Shown here: piece after piece, positions 14,128 to 23,436 of the stretch
Layout of the letters: every line of letters starts with the position of its first letter
Numbering within the stretch: the stretch's first letter is position 1
Assembly (NCBI GenBank): GCA_031289815.1
Contig: JAITOS010000030.1
Span: 1-32,020, forward strand
Reading direction: 5' to 3'
Length of the DNA stretch: 32,020 nt
Source: Peptococcaceae bacterium
GTDB lineage: Bacteria; Bacillota; Desulfitobacteriia; Desulfitobacteriales; Desulfitobacteriaceae
Notes under the pieces: model-generated
Seen by the model: only the letters and a program-made list of their open reading frames with translations
The model's database searches: none
Told to the model about the DNA's origin: nothing
Made by a program: the position numbers and the translations under genes

Positions 14128-14625
14128 TCACCTCTTCTTTAAATTACTGACATTGTACTCCTGACCCTCATCCTTGTCAAATGATTCCTGTTCGGATCGC
14201 TCTTTTTCCCGTTCTTTTTCCCTGGCCCGCCGGTCCAAAAAGGGTTGTAAAATCAGAACCGCCGCCAGCTTGTCGATGACCAGCTTGCGTTTTTTCCTCG
14301 ATACGTCCCCTTCCAGCAGAAAGCGCTCCGCCGCCACGGTGCTCAAGCGTTCATCCCACAGATATACCGGCAGGTGGAATTCCTCGCGCAGCTGATCCGC
14401 GAAGCTCGCCGTCTTTTGCGCGCGCGGCCCCGCCGAGCCGTCCATGTTCCGGGGATAGCCGAGAATGATTTCCGTGACCTCATACTGATCGATCAAGCGC
14501 CCTAATTCCGGAAATTCATCGCGCGAGCGGTAAATGGTCGTCACTCCCTGCGCCGTCATATACAGGCTGTCGCTGACCGCTACCCCGATCTTCCGGTCCC
14601 CGTAATCCAGACCCATCGCTCTCAT
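14128..14625 (-). CDS. ruvX: Putative pre-16S rRNA nuclease / Holliday junction resolvase RuvX (YqgF)
   Basis: The 165-residue protein has the RNase H-like YqgF fold. MGLDYGDRKIGVAVSD holds the first catalytic Asp, EIILGYPRNMDG the middle motif, YLWDERLSTVAAE the next acidic pair, and DKLAAVLILQPFLD the last. The family is thought to trim the 5' end of 16S rRNA; recombination roles have also been proposed. The C-terminus is about 25 residues longer than usual and rich in Arg, Glu and Lys. GGAGGTGATAAG directly before the ATG is a strong ribosome site. It sits between the aldo/keto reductase and DUF1292 genes. Confidence 0.94.
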   Translation of the reverse strand: MRAMGLDYGDRKIGVAVSDSLYMTAQGVTTIYRSRDEFPELGRLIDQYEVTEIILGYPRNMDGSAGPRAQKTASFADQLREEFHLPVYLWDERLSTVAAERFLLEGDVSRKKRKLVIDKLAAVLILQPFLDRRAREKEREKERSEQESFDKDEGQEYNVSNLKKR

Positions 14626-14655
14626 CTTATCACCTCCGTCTTCCGTCCGGAGCGC

Positions 14656-15621
14656 TCAGACGATCTTTAGACAAAAATGGGGACAGGCATGGCCGCAATA
14701 GCCGCAGAGTATACACTCTTCCTCCCGGACTTTCACTACCGCGCCCTCCAGCCGCAGGGCTTTTTGCGGACAGCTCTCCACACAGCGACCGCAGCCCTGG
14801 CACCAATCGGCAATCACCAGCTTGCGTTGCCGGTGGAGTACCTTGCGGCGCAACGCTTCCGGTATCCGCCGCCGGTTCACTAACAGCAGATTGTAATCTA
14901 CCTCGTCCTTGCTGGACATTCCCAAGGCCATCGCCTGCACGCCGTGGACGGACTGGACAAAACGGACGGCCAGCGCCGGATCTTGCGCCAAATGCCCGCC
15001 GCCGAAAACCTTCATGGCGTACATACCGATTCTCAGCTCGGCGGCAAACTGAATCGCGGCCAGCATATCCGGCAGCGCGCCGTCGATGATCCCCAGCCCC
15101 CGGTAATTCAGGAGCGGATGAATCACATCGATTCCCGGAAGTAAAGCGCCGCCTCTGACCCCTGCCGCGGCGTGGGTCGAGATGCCAATCCAGCGGACGA
15201 TCCCGCGCTCTTTTAACTCCAGCAGCTCTTCCCAGGCGGCCTGGTGCCCTTTCAAGGTCAGGGCGCTCTCTTGTTCATGCAACAGAAAGAAATCCAGGGT
15301 ATCGCGCTCCAGCGCCTTTCGCGCTTTTTCTACGCTCGCTTTGATTTCCGCCGCCGTGACCGCATAGGACTTGGTGACGACGCGCACCTCCGGATATTTT
15401 CTGAGTACCGGCGCCAATTGCTCGTAATTATGGTAGATCTCCGCGGTGTCTACCCAATTGATCCCGCGCTCTACCGCGTATTGGAAAATTTCCGTCCCTT
15501 CCCGCGCTGTGACGCGCCCCTGTAGGGGCGAAATCGCCAAACTGCCGAAACAGACACAGGAAACCGCCGGTCCTTGATAGCCTAATTTCCTCTGGGGTAC
15601 AGTCCCCGTCCATTCATCCAT
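14656..15621 (-). CDS. Aldo/keto reductase with C-terminal two-cluster ferredoxin domain
   Basis: The 321-residue protein has an aldo/keto reductase barrel with the catalytic tetrad at Asp58, Tyr63, Lys84 and His115. Its C-terminus carries two CX2CX2CX3CP motifs, CQGCGRCVESCP and CILCGYCGHACP, for two [4Fe-4S] clusters. Such fusions are common in anaerobic Bacillota and probably connect NAD(P)H and ferredoxin chemistry; the substrate is unknown. Its insertion between ireB and ruvX is not part of the usual minimal block. A GGAG site lies 11 nt upstream of the ATG, and the start overlaps a possible 34-codon reading frame. Confidence 0.92.
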   Translation of the reverse strand: MDEWTGTVPQRKLGYQGPAVSCVCFGSLAISPLQGRVTAREGTEIFQYAVERGINWVDTAEIYHNYEQLAPVLRKYPEVRVVTKSYAVTAAEIKASVEKARKALERDTLDFFLLHEQESALTLKGHQAAWEELLELKERGIVRWIGISTHAAAGVRGGALLPGIDVIHPLLNYRGLGIIDGALPDMLAAIQFAAELRIGMYAMKVFGGGHLAQDPALAVRFVQSVHGVQAMALGMSSKDEVDYNLLLVNRRRIPEALRRKVLHRQRKLVIADWCQGCGRCVESCPQKALRLEGAVVKVREEECILCGYCGHACPHFCLKIV

Positions 15622-15718
15622 GCTTCATTCGCTCCACGATTGCCGTCGCCAGCGTCTCCGCGTCCGCTTTTCCTTTTTCGCCGCCAAGCCTTTTGACCGG
15701 CAGATCTCCTTCAGGCAT
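15614..15718 (-). CDS. Possible small protein of 34 residues
   Basis: An ATG frame reads MPEGDLPVKRLGGEKGKADA and ends AIVERMKHG; it overlaps the aldo/keto reductase start by 8 nt. The purine-rich codon use resembles neighbouring genes, and GAGGGG lies about 10 nt upstream. That site is inside the right arm of the hairpin at 15728-15764, so translation could be controlled by folding. It has no recognised relative and may be a gene remnant or chance frame. Confidence 0.3.
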   Translation of the reverse strand: MPEGDLPVKRLGGEKGKADAETLATAIVERMKHG

Positions 15719-15727
15719 AAAGGATGA

Positions 15728-15770
15728 ACCCCTCGCCGAATCTCAGCATTCAAGGGCGAGGGGTTTTTCT
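15728..15770. terminator. Strong hairpin with T-run on the plus strand (terminator or leader hairpin)
   Basis: ACCCCTCGCC (15728-15737) and GGCGAGGGGT (15755-15764) make a perfect 10-bp stem, followed on the plus strand by TTTTTCTCT. On the minus strand, in which the genes run, the tail is only TTCATCCTTT. It may terminate antisense transcripts, act in both directions, or reduce read-through from ireB into the reductase gene. Confidence 0.6.
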
Positions 15771-16037
15771 CTATTCAGCTCTTTCTTTATCCCCTTCGAG
15801 ATAAAAACGCACTAATTCCTCCAGCAGCTCATGCCGTTCCAATTTGCGAACGAGCATTCTGGCCTGGTTATGATTCGTGATATAGACCGGATCTCCGGAC
15901 ATCAAATACCCGACCAATTGATTGATGGGATCATATCCTTTTTCCTGTAAAGCGGCGTAAATCTTCTGCAAGATATCGCGCGCCCGGATATCCTCCCCTT
16001 GGGCTCTAAACATCATGGTTTCATCGAAATGCTCCAT
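15771..16037 (-). CDS. ireB: IreB family regulatory phosphoprotein (UPF0297, YrzL-like)
   Basis: The 88-residue protein has the whole family pattern: FDETMMFRA at the N-terminus, [20 protein letters not shown], and [20 protein letters not shown]. In Enterococcus faecalis IreB is phosphorylated on N-terminal threonines by the PASTA kinase IreK and tunes cephalosporin tolerance; Thr7 is retained here. The gene lies between alaS and ruvX as in many Bacillota. AAGGGGGG supports the start. An 82-bp gap separates it from alaS with no clear terminator, so cotranscription is likely. Confidence 0.93.
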   Translation of the reverse strand: MEHFDETMMFRAQGEDIRARDILQKIYAALQEKGYDPINQLVGYLMSGDPVYITNHNQARMLVRKLERHELLEELVRFYLEGDKERAE

Positions 16038-16119
16038 GTGCCTTTCCCCCCTTTTCCCTTCTCTTCGCCCGACTCTATCCTTAAACAGAAGTATTCTCCA
16101 TGTAAAAGGGTTATTCCTT

Positions 16120-18759
16120 TTATTTTTGTTTCATTTTTTCTACGATCTTGGGCGCTTGCGCAATCGCTTCCCCGATCTTTCCCGGATCCTTGCCCCCGGC
16201 CTGGGCCATTTCCGGTCTGCCGCCGCCACCGCCGCCGGTGATAGCCGCCACTTCCTTAATAATATTCCCCGCGTGAAGCCCGCTTAAACCTGGCGGGACG
16301 ACCGCTGTGACCCAATTCACTTTGCCTTCGCTGGCCGCCCCCAGAATAATGACGCCTTCTTGCAATTTATCGCGCAGCATATCCGCCATATGGCGCAGAC
16401 TGTCCATATCGGCGGCGGCTACCTGAGCAGCCAGAACTTTGATCCCTTCCACCTCCCGCACCTGGGCGATCAGCTCTGTTATTTCCGCCTTGGCGATCTC
16501 CGTTTGCAGCTTTTGAACGTCCCGCTCCGCTTCTTTGATCTGACTCAGCAACGCGCCCACGCGTTTGTTCAGATCCGCCGGCTGCGCTTTCAGCAGCGCG
16601 GCCACGCTCTGCATTTGCTCTTCCAGCGCGCGCCAGGAAGCCAACGCTTCCCGTCCGGCGACCGCTTCAATACGCCGTAAGCCCGCGCCGATACCGGCTT
16701 CGCTCAGAATTTTGACCAAACCAATCTCGCCGGTCATCCGCACGTGCGTCCCACCGCACAGCTCCTTGCTCTGCTCTCCCATCCGGACGACCCGCACCAC
16801 ATCCGCGTATTTTTCGCCAAATAAGGCCGTCGCGCCGCTGGCTTTCGCTTCCGCCATTGGCATTTCTATCGTATTCACCGGCAGATTAGCGAAGACCGCC
16901 GCGTTCAAGCGATCTTCAACCGCTTGGAGCTCTTCCTGAGTCAGGGCGGAAAAATGGGTAAAATCAAAGCGCAATCTTTCCGGCGTGACCAAAGACCCGG
17001 CTTGTTGCACGTGCGTTCCTATGACCGCGCGTAACGCCTCCTGTAACAGATGGGTCGCGCTATGGTGCCGACTGACGGCCTTTCGGCGCTCCGCCTGAAC
17101 CTCCAACCGGACGATTTCACCCGTCCGCAAGATTCCCCGGCGAATGAGCAAACGATGGGCGATCGTGCCGGTCAGTTCTTTGCTCACGCCGATCACGTCG
17201 GCTTCCACCTGTGAGGACCTGAGCTGCCCGTGATCCGTTACCTGACCGCCGCTTTCCGCGTAGAACGGCGTTTGATCCAGAATACACAGGACTTCATCCC
17301 CTTCGGCCGCCTCGTTCAGCCAGCGATCCTCTTGAAAAATCCCTTCAACGCGGCCTTCGAGACTTTGCCGCTCATACCCTCGGAAGCCGGTCTCGCCTAT
17401 TTCCTTTATTTTTTCTGTCCAAACACGGTTCTCCGCCAGCGCCCGCATGGATTTAGAATTTTCTTTCGCCTGACTGCGGTGTTCCGCCGCCGCTTGTTCA
17501 AAGGCGGGCATATCGACGGTGATATTCTGCTCCGCCAGCATTTCGACTGTCAATTCTATCGGAAAGCCATAGGTTTCATAGAGAGAGAACGCGTCCGCGC
17601 CGGCGAATACTGATTGGGCGGAAAGCCGCAGGTCTTTGACTTTTTCCTGAAGGATCTGCGTCCCCTGCTCCAGCGTCGCCTGGAAACCCGCCTCTTCGAT
17701 CCGCAGATGGCTGCTGATAAAATTCTCGTTTTCTTTCAATTCCGGGTAATGATGCGCGTAATCGCGCTGGATCACCTGGAAGACCCGCTCCAGAAACGGC
17801 TCCTCAATCCCCAGCAGACGGGCGTAACGAATCGCCCGGCGCAAAATCCGCCGCAGCACGTAGCCGCGGCCTTCATTGCCCGGACGGATTCCGTCCGCCA
17901 GCATGAAGCTGACAGCCCGGGAGTGATCCGCAATGACCTTCAGCGCTAAATCATCCTTGGCCTGCGCCCCGTATTTTTTACCGGCAATGTCGGCGACTTT
18001 ATCCATGATCGGCACGAATAAATCCGTATCAAAGTTAGATTTTACATTCTGCATGACGGAGGCAATGCGTTCTAAACCCATGCCGGTGTCAATATTCTGC
18101 TTGGGCAGGGTCGTCAGCTGTCCTTGTTCATCCCGGTTGTATTGCATAAATACCAAATTCCAAATTTCCAGAAAGCGGTCGCAATCACAGCCGATCGCGC
18201 AATCCGGGCTGCCACAGCCTCGCTGCTCCCCCAAATCCACATAGATTTCCGAGCAGGGACCGCAGGGTCCCACCGGACCGGCCGCCCAAAAATTAGACGC
18301 GTCCACGACGACGCGCTCCGGCGCAACCCCGGCCTTTTCCACCCAAAGTTTTCGGGCTTCGTCGTCTTCCGGGTGAATCGATACCCACAGGATAGCGGCG
18401 GGAAGCTCCAGCGTCTGGGTCACAAATTCCCACGCCCAGGTGATCGCCTCTGTTTTAAAATAATCGCCGAAAGAAAAATTCCCCAGCATTTCAAAAAAAG
18501 TATGATGGCGGGCGGTCTTGCCCACAATCTCTAAATCCGGCGTCCGGACGCATTTTTGCGCGGTCGTCGCTCTGGGAAAAGGAGGCTCGATCCGGCGTTG
18601 AAAATAGGGCTTAAACGGCACCATGCCCGCCACGGTCAGCAATAATGTCGGATCGTCTTTCGGGATCAGAGAAGCGCTGGGTAATACCCTATGCTGTTTG
18701 GCTTCAAAGAATCGCAAAAACATCTCCCGCAGTTGATTCCCGGAATACATCTGTTTCAC
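16120..18759 (-). CDS. alaS: Alanine--tRNA ligase
   Basis: The 879-residue enzyme charges tRNA-Ala and has the normal full-length layout. The class II catalytic core shows [14 protein letters not shown] near residue 90 and [13 protein letters not shown] near 300. The editing domain has the zinc-binding HHSATHLL motif (about 561) and CGGTH (about 668). The C-Ala domain ends with a Gly-rich [17 protein letters not shown] segment near residue 850. GGGAGGGTGAAACAG precedes the ATG. It has its own near-consensus promoter and a leader able to fold, but no T-box motif was seen. Confidence 0.98.
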   Translation of the reverse strand: MKQMYSGNQLREMFLRFFEAKQHRVLPSASLIPKDDPTLLLTVAGMVPFKPYFQRRIEPPFPRATTAQKCVRTPDLEIVGKTARHHTFFEMLGNFSFGDYFKTEAITWAWEFVTQTLELPAAILWVSIHPEDDEARKLWVEKAGVAPERVVVDASNFWAAGPVGPCGPCSEIYVDLGEQRGCGSPDCAIGCDCDRFLEIWNLVFMQYNRDEQGQLTTLPKQNIDTGMGLERIASVMQNVKSNFDTDLFVPIMDKVADIAGKKYGAQAKDDLALKVIADHSRAVSFMLADGIRPGNEGRGYVLRRILRRAIRYARLLGIEEPFLERVFQVIQRDYAHHYPELKENENFISSHLRIEEAGFQATLEQGTQILQEKVKDLRLSAQSVFAGADAFSLYETYGFPIELTVEMLAEQNITVDMPAFEQAAAEHRSQAKENSKSMRALAENRVWTEKIKEIGETGFRGYERQSLEGRVEGIFQEDRWLNEAAEGDEVLCILDQTPFYAESGGQVTDHGQLRSSQVEADVIGVSKELTGTIAHRLLIRRGILRTGEIVRLEVQAERRKAVSRHHSATHLLQEALRAVIGTHVQQAGSLVTPERLRFDFTHFSALTQEELQAVEDRLNAAVFANLPVNTIEMPMAEAKASGATALFGEKYADVVRVVRMGEQSKELCGGTHVRMTGEIGLVKILSEAGIGAGLRRIEAVAGREALASWRALEEQMQSVAALLKAQPADLNKRVGALLSQIKEAERDVQKLQTEIAKAEITELIAQVREVEGIKVLAAQVAAADMDSLRHMADMLRDKLQEGVIILGAASEGKVNWVTAVVPPGLSGLHAGNIIKEVAAITGGGGGGRPEMAQAGGKDPGKIGEAIAQAPKIVEKMKQK

Positions 18760-18764
18760 CCTCC

Positions 18765-18842
18765 CTATTGCCGCTGAAACACCGGTTCAAATCGGCATAA
18801 AAAAACGGACTTTTCACCCGTTAGCGATGAACCTGATTTTTA
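18765..18842 (-). promoter_or_regulatory. Structured alaS leader, possible attenuator
   Basis: In the minus-strand transcript AACGG and CCGTT form a small hairpin followed by a run of seven T. An outer pairing, GGTTCA with TGAACC extended by TCG/CGA, encloses it. The T-run hairpin is downstream of the predicted alaS start site, so it lies in the leader rather than simply ending the upstream permease transcript. The inner stem is only 5 bp, so termination would be weak. Confidence 0.4.
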
Positions 18843-18848
18843 TTGGTA

Positions 18849-18877
18849 AATATATCGGAAAAAGCCGCTGTTGTCAA
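18849..18877 (-). promoter_or_regulatory. alaS promoter
   Basis: A perfect TTGACA -35 (18872-18877) and TATATT -10 (18849-18854) are 17 bp apart on the minus strand. It sits just after the stop of the AI-2E family gene and predicts a leader of about 80 nt. Confidence 0.75.
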
Positions 18878-18883
18878 CTCCGA

Positions 18884-19924
18884 TTAGATCTGGGGCGCGA
18901 CCAGGCGCAGATAGATAAAGCGAACCACGATTCTGACGACCGCCGCTACCGGCACCGCCAGCATCAAGCCCCAAAATCCGGCCAATTCTCCGCCCGCCAA
19001 TAAGACAAAGACCATCAGCAGCGGGTGCAAGCCCACACTCATGCCCATCAATTTCGGCGAGATCAGATTGCCTTCGAGCTGCTGTACGACCAGGATCACC
19101 AGCACCACTTTCAGCGCCATAACCGGCGATTGAATCAAGCCCAATAATACGGTTGGAACCCCGCCGATCAACGGCCCAAAATAGGGGATCAAATCCATCG
19201 CCCCGCAAATCACGCCAATGAGCAAGGCGTACTCCATCCCGATCAGCTTCATTCCGATTCCGACTAAGACGCCGACGATGACCGCCACGATCAGATTACC
19301 GCGGATAAAGCCGCGGATCACATGGCTGATATCCTGACAAAGCCGCATCCATTGCAGCCGCCATTTTTCCGGAACCAGCCGCCAGAATCCTTCCGTCAGC
19401 CGCTGCCAGTCCGCCAGAAAATACACCGCCAGAAAGGGGGCGAAAATATAAAGGCTCAGAGAGGTCAGCCGCTCCGGCAAATTACCCAGAAATCGGCTGA
19501 GACCCTGCGCCAAAAAAATTTCTCCCTTGCCCAGCTGTTCATCCAGCACCAGCACCACTTTATTGGGCAGGCCAGCCGCGCGAAATTGTTGGCTTAGCTG
19601 GCGAAGATAGCCGTCCGCCGCTTCCATCGTCTGCGGCAATACGGCGCTCAACTTCGCTATTTCCGTATACATCACCGGCAGGATCCATAAGATCACCAGC
19701 GTGAAAACGGCGATGATCCCGCAAAAGACCAGCGCAATCGCCCACTTTCTCGTCAAACGCCGATTCTCCAGCCATTCGATCAGGGGATTCAGCGTATAGG
19801 CCAGCGCGAAGCCCACGACAAACGGGCCCAGAACGCTCCGAACCAGAATCAAGCCCGCCAGAAGCAAGCCCAGGCAAGCGCCGGTAAATAGCCAGCGCCA
19901 GCTTTTTCTGCGCATAACGACCAT
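18884..19924 (-). CDS. AI-2E family transporter (PerM/YrrI-like)
   Basis: The 346-residue membrane protein has about seven to eight predicted helices, with paired helices at the N-terminus, a soluble section at about residues 90-145, and the conserved ISPKLMGMSVGLHPLLMVF segment near the end. Family members transport varied substrates or ions; the autoinducer-2 name should not be taken literally. Location next to alaS matches yrrI in Bacillus. The start ATG directly follows the stop of the zinc-ribbon gene; a second ATG three codons in is possible. No clear ribosome site is visible, so coupling is likely. Confidence 0.9.
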   Translation of the reverse strand: MVVMRRKSWRWLFTGACLGLLLAGLILVRSVLGPFVVGFALAYTLNPLIEWLENRRLTRKWAIALVFCGIIAVFTLVILWILPVMYTEIAKLSAVLPQTMEAADGYLRQLSQQFRAAGLPNKVVLVLDEQLGKGEIFLAQGLSRFLGNLPERLTSLSLYIFAPFLAVYFLADWQRLTEGFWRLVPEKWRLQWMRLCQDISHVIRGFIRGNLIVAVIVGVLVGIGMKLIGMEYALLIGVICGAMDLIPYFGPLIGGVPTVLLGLIQSPVMALKVVLVILVVQQLEGNLISPKLMGMSVGLHPLLMVFVLLAGGELAGFWGLMLAVPVAAVVRIVVRFIYLRLVAPQI

Positions 19925-20125
19925 CTATTCCGCGGCAATCTGTAACGCTTCGTCTTCTGTGGACGTATCGCTATCGTCCCAGGCAGTCAAAGAACCGTCT
20001 TCCTCCAGATCATACACCACGACCTTATCAGCTTGCATGGAAAACTCAATACAGCAATCCCAGCAGTAATACTGTTCCATTCCGACTTTCCCGGTTGTAC
20101 GTCCGCTGCAAACCGGACAATTCAT
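19925..20125 (-). CDS. Small zinc-ribbon-like protein
   Basis: The 66-residue product has CPVC (Cys3, Cys6) and CWDCC (Cys21, Cys24, Cys25), a CX2C...CX2C zinc-ribbon pattern, then an acidic tail. The ATG at 20125 is preferred because AGGAGG lies 9 nt upstream; the ATG two codons earlier is only 3 nt from that site. Function is unknown. It lies between a PRC-barrel gene and a permease gene without gaps, so all three are probably cotranscribed. Confidence 0.75.
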   Translation of the reverse strand: MNCPVCSGRTTGKVGMEQYYCWDCCIEFSMQADKVVVYDLEEDGSLTAWDDSDTSTEDEALQIAAE

Positions 20126-20130
20126 GACCA

Positions 20131-20610
20131 TTAACCTCCTTCACCGTTTTCCCAAGGACAAACCGAAGCGTCGACGATCAGCTGATCTTTGCCGTCCGCC
20201 ATGACATGTTGCCGCAAGATCATGCCCCTGCCTTGCAGCAGATCCGCCAACAGACCGTCGGAAACCTCAAAGGCCACCACTTGCCGTCCTTCGTCGTCCA
20301 GATACACATCCTGAATCGTTCCCCTGGCGTCGCCGTCCTGACTATATACCCGATTGCCAATCTTTTGCGATATATGGGTTCCCAGGATAGCCAGCGGCTC
20401 TTCCTTTTTGACGGTCAGCGCGTCTTTACAGATCGCGTTGATCTCGGTTCTGGGAATCCCTTTCGCGGCTTGGAAGAGGTGATTTTCCAGGAGAACGCCC
20501 GTGACTTCATTGGTTTTTTCATCATAAACCACGTCTTGCACCCAACCAATCCGGAGACCCGATTGCATACCCAAGACCGGTAAGCCGATAATTTCTCTTG
20601 TTCTGCGCAT
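20131..20610 (-). CDS. PRC-barrel domain protein (YrrD-like)
   Basis: The 159-residue protein has two PRC-barrel repeats. The first is EIIGLPVLGMQSGLRIGWVQ to about residue 75; the second begins ISQKIGNRVYSQDG. PRC barrels bind RNA or protein partners in varied pathways, as in RimM, so no specific function follows. An ATG at 20610 is chosen because GGGAGAGG lies just upstream; a TTG five codons earlier would overlap that site. It follows mnmA by 55 bp, as in other Bacillota where a yrrD-like gene is near mnmA. Confidence 0.88.
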   Translation of the reverse strand: MRRTREIIGLPVLGMQSGLRIGWVQDVVYDEKTNEVTGVLLENHLFQAAKGIPRTEINAICKDALTVKKEEPLAILGTHISQKIGNRVYSQDGDARGTIQDVYLDDEGRQVVAFEVSDGLLADLLQGRGMILRQHVMADGKDQLIVDASVCPWENGEGG

Positions 20611-20665
20611 ACGATCCTCTCCCAACGCGTCTTCCCGTAGTATCTCCCGTCTGAGCGGTCTTTAT

Positions 20666-21811
20666 TCAGAGAATCGCCGACCGGTCTGAAGGATCAGCGA
20701 TAATTTTGCCGCCGCCCAGTACTCGGTCTTCCTGATAAAACACAACCGCTTGCCCCGGTGTCACCGCTCTCTGTGGTTCTTCAAAGACCACCTTCAGGCG
20801 TTCCGGAGAACTTGCCGCGCTTTGTCCGCATGGCGTCAGGGAGTCCGGCGAGATCACCGCCGCCGCTTCCGGCGCTTTATAGCGTATTTTAGCCTTCACC
20901 GCCAGCGGTTCGGTCAACGCCGGCAGGGCAAGCCAATGGATATCCTCCGCCCACAGCGTCCGGCTATATGTCTGCTCGGCTTCTCCCAAAACGACCTCAT
21001 TGCGTCTGGCGTTCAGCCCGATCACAAACATGGGTTTGCCAAATGTAATCCCTAAGCCTTTGCGCTGACCCACAGTATAATATATGAGTCCCTGATGCCG
21101 TCCCAACACCGTTCCCCCGCTATCGACAAAATTACCCGAAATGATCGGCTCTGCGGTGTTTTTCCTGATAAATCCGGCATAGTCCTGATCCGGAACAAAG
21201 CAAATCTCCTGGCTGTCGGGCTTATTGGCTACCCCGGTCAAGCCTCTCTCCTTTGCCATCGCCCGCACCGTTTCCTTACGGTAATCTCCCAAAGGCAACC
21301 GTATATAAGGCATTTGTTCCTGCGTCAGCGTATAGAGGACGTAGGTCTGATCCTTGCGGTCGTCCAGCCCCTTACCTAACAGATAGCGACCGCTGTCCGG
21401 ATCGCGCCAGATTTTAGCGTAGTGTCCGGTCGCGATATATTCGGCTCCCAATCCTCTGGCCCGACGCAATAGCTCGTCGAATTTCACATAACGGTTACAG
21501 GCCAGACAAGGGTTCGGCGTTTCCCCGCGCAGATAGGAATCAATAAAATAATCCACCACATATTTTTTAAAATACGAACGAAAATTCAACACGTAGTGCG
21601 GTATCCCCAGCTGATAGGCCACCCGGCGGGCGTCCTCGATCTCGGAAAGGGTACAGCACCCACCCCGGTCTTCCTCTCCGTCCGCCTTCCAAACCTGCAT
21701 CGTGATCCCGATCACTTCATAGCCTTCCTCTTGAAGCAAAGCAGCGGTCATGGAACTATCCACACCGCCACTCATCCCGACAACCACTTTCTTTTTCAGC
21801 CGTTGGCTCAT
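20666..21811 (-). CDS. mnmA: tRNA-specific 2-thiouridylase MnmA
   Basis: The 381-residue enzyme thiolates U34 of tRNA-Lys, -Glu and -Gln. It shows the ATP pyrophosphatase loop GMSGGVDSS, the first catalytic Cys in NPCLACN, the second in SQEICFVPD, and tRNA-binding and C-terminal barrel segments (GQRKGLGITFGKP, TPGQAVVFY). Its sulfur would come from the cysteine desulfurase encoded two genes upstream. The ATG at 21811 fits the family N-terminus; an ATG four codons upstream is possible. It follows iscU by 15 bp or less, inside an iscR-iscS-iscU-mnmA operon. Confidence 0.97.
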   Translation of the reverse strand: MSQRLKKKVVVGMSGGVDSSMTAALLQEEGYEVIGITMQVWKADGEEDRGGCCTLSEIEDARRVAYQLGIPHYVLNFRSYFKKYVVDYFIDSYLRGETPNPCLACNRYVKFDELLRRARGLGAEYIATGHYAKIWRDPDSGRYLLGKGLDDRKDQTYVLYTLTQEQMPYIRLPLGDYRKETVRAMAKERGLTGVANKPDSQEICFVPDQDYAGFIRKNTAEPIISGNFVDSGGTVLGRHQGLIYYTVGQRKGLGITFGKPMFVIGLNARRNEVVLGEAEQTYSRTLWAEDIHWLALPALTEPLAVKAKIRYKAPEAAAVISPDSLTPCGQSAASSPERLKVVFEEPQRAVTPGQAVVFYQEDRVLGGGKIIADPSDRSAIL

Positions 21812-21826
21812 ACTGCCTAACATCCC

Positions 21827-22204
21827 TTATCCAGTTTGATGATCTCGTTCCTGATAATTCTTGATCGCCGCGTGCAGAGCATCCGCCGCCAGATTGGAGC
21901 AATGCATTTTCAACGGCGGCAAGCCGTCCAAAGCCTCCGCTACGGCGTTATTGCTGATCTTCAGCGCTTCCTCAACCGTTTTTCCTTTGACCATTTCGGT
22001 TAACATGCTGCTGGTAGCCACCGCCGCGCCGCAACCGAAGGTTTTAAACTTCACGTCTTTAATCAGATCATTTTCGATATCCAGATAGATACGCATAATA
22101 TCCCCGCATTTGGCGTTTCCCACTTCGCCGATTCCTTTAGCGTCCGGGATCTCGCCGACATTACGCGGGTTCGTAAAATGATCCAGCACCTTGTCCGAAT
22201 ACAT
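21827..22204 (-). CDS. iscU: Iron-sulfur cluster scaffold IscU/NifU-like
   Basis: The 125-residue protein carries the three ligand cysteines of the scaffold: Cys33 in NAKCGD, Cys58 in FGCGAA and Cys102 in KMHCSNL, plus Asp35 and His101. It should assemble Fe-S clusters from sulfur supplied by the desulfurase encoded just upstream. Length is normal. The gene starts 5 bp after iscS, with AAAGGGGG upstream of the ATG. Confidence 0.96.
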   Translation of the reverse strand: MYSDKVLDHFTNPRNVGEIPDAKGIGEVGNAKCGDIMRIYLDIENDLIKDVKFKTFGCGAAVATSSMLTEMVKGKTVEEALKISNNAVAEALDGLPPLKMHCSNLAADALHAAIKNYQERDHQTG

Positions 22205-22209
22205 TTTTC

Positions 22210-23406
22210 TTACCCCCTTTTCAAACTAAGTCCTGATTGTTTTGCTTTATCGTATAGCGGCGACATCGTGCGCAAGCGCTCTACGATCTTCGGCAAATTT
22301 TCCAGCACATACGCCACTTCGTCCTCCGTATTTTGCTTTCCCAGGGAAAATCGCAAGGAACCGTGGGCGATCTCATGGGAAAGCCCCATCGCCAGAAGCA
22401 CATGGGAGGGATCCAGGGAGCCGGAGGTGCAGGCGGAACCGCTGGAAGCGGCAATCTCCACCATATCTAAACCCAGCAGCAACGACTCTCCTTCGACGAA
22501 CTGAATGCTCACATTCACGTTATTCACCAAGCGCCGCTCGCCCAGCGGCCCATTAATCTTCACAAAGGGGATCCGTTCGGTAATGCCCAGCAGCAGCTGA
22601 TCTCTCAGCTTTCGCAGCCGTTCGGCCTCTTCCTCCAGCCGCTGTCCGGCCAACTCGCAAGCCAACCCGAAGCCAACCGCTCCCGGCAGGTTCTCTGTTC
22701 CCGAACGACGTTTCTTTTCCTGCCCGCCGCCGTAGGCGCGTTCCTCCAGACGCACGCCCTTGCGGACAAACAGCGCGCCGACCCCTTTGGGTCCATAGAT
22801 CTTGTGAGCGGACATCGTCAACAGATCCGCGTTTAATTCCTGAACATTAATGGGAATCTTTCCTAGTGACTGCACCGCGTCGGTATGAAACAGGATTCCC
22901 CGCTCTTTCGCTAAAGCGCCAATAGCCGCCACCGGCTGGATGGAACCGACTTCGTTATTGGCGTGCATTACACTGATGAGAATCGTATCCGGCCGGATCG
23001 CCTTCTCCACTTCCGCCAGCGAGACAATCCCTTCCTCATCGACCGGCAGCACCGTCAGTTCAAAGCCGTTTTTCGCTAAATACTCAAAGGTTTCCAAGAC
23101 CGCGTGGTGCTCGATCGCCGAGGTGATCAGATGCCGACCTTTCTTTTTATAAGCCTCCGCCACCCCGATGATCGCCATGTTATCCGCTTCCGTGCCGCCG
23201 CTCGTAAAAGTAATTTCCTCCGGCCTGGCGCCAATCAGCCCTGCCACCTGTCCGCGCGCCTCTTCCAGCGCCATTTTCGCTTCTCTGCCAAAGCTGTGAA
23301 TACTCGAAGGGTTTCCGTATTTTTCAGTGCAATAGGCGACCATGACCTTTACTACTTCCGGAGCCACCGGTGTGGTCGCGCTATGATCCATATATACCCG
23401 TTGCAT
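22210..23406 (-). CDS. iscS: Cysteine desulfurase, IscS/NifS type
   Basis: The 398-residue PLP enzyme removes sulfur from cysteine and passes it to IscU and MnmA. It has VYMDHSATTP at the start, FTSGGTEADNMAI, HANNEVGSIQP, HTDAVQSLGK, the PLP lysine in SAHKIYGPKG, and the active-site Cys in SSGSACTSGS on a long mobile loop (class I). ATG at 23406 is preferred, with an AGGCGGTGA site 7 nt upstream; GTG and ATG codons slightly earlier overlap that site. It lies 30 bp after the Rrf2 regulator gene. Confidence 0.97.
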   Translation of the reverse strand: MQRVYMDHSATTPVAPEVVKVMVAYCTEKYGNPSSIHSFGREAKMALEEARGQVAGLIGARPEEITFTSGGTEADNMAIIGVAEAYKKKGRHLITSAIEHHAVLETFEYLAKNGFELTVLPVDEEGIVSLAEVEKAIRPDTILISVMHANNEVGSIQPVAAIGALAKERGILFHTDAVQSLGKIPINVQELNADLLTMSAHKIYGPKGVGALFVRKGVRLEERAYGGGQEKKRRSGTENLPGAVGFGLACELAGQRLEEEAERLRKLRDQLLLGITERIPFVKINGPLGERRLVNNVNVSIQFVEGESLLLGLDMVEIAASSGSACTSGSLDPSHVLLAMGLSHEIAHGSLRFSLGKQNTEDEVAYVLENLPKIVERLRTMSPLYDKAKQSGLSLKRG

Positions 23407-23436
23407 TGACATCACCGCCTACCTAGATTGATTCGC

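Noticed and set aside
18884-19924. Quorum-sensing exporter of autoinducer-2
   Set aside because: The family name is historical; nothing nearby, such as luxS, supports that role.
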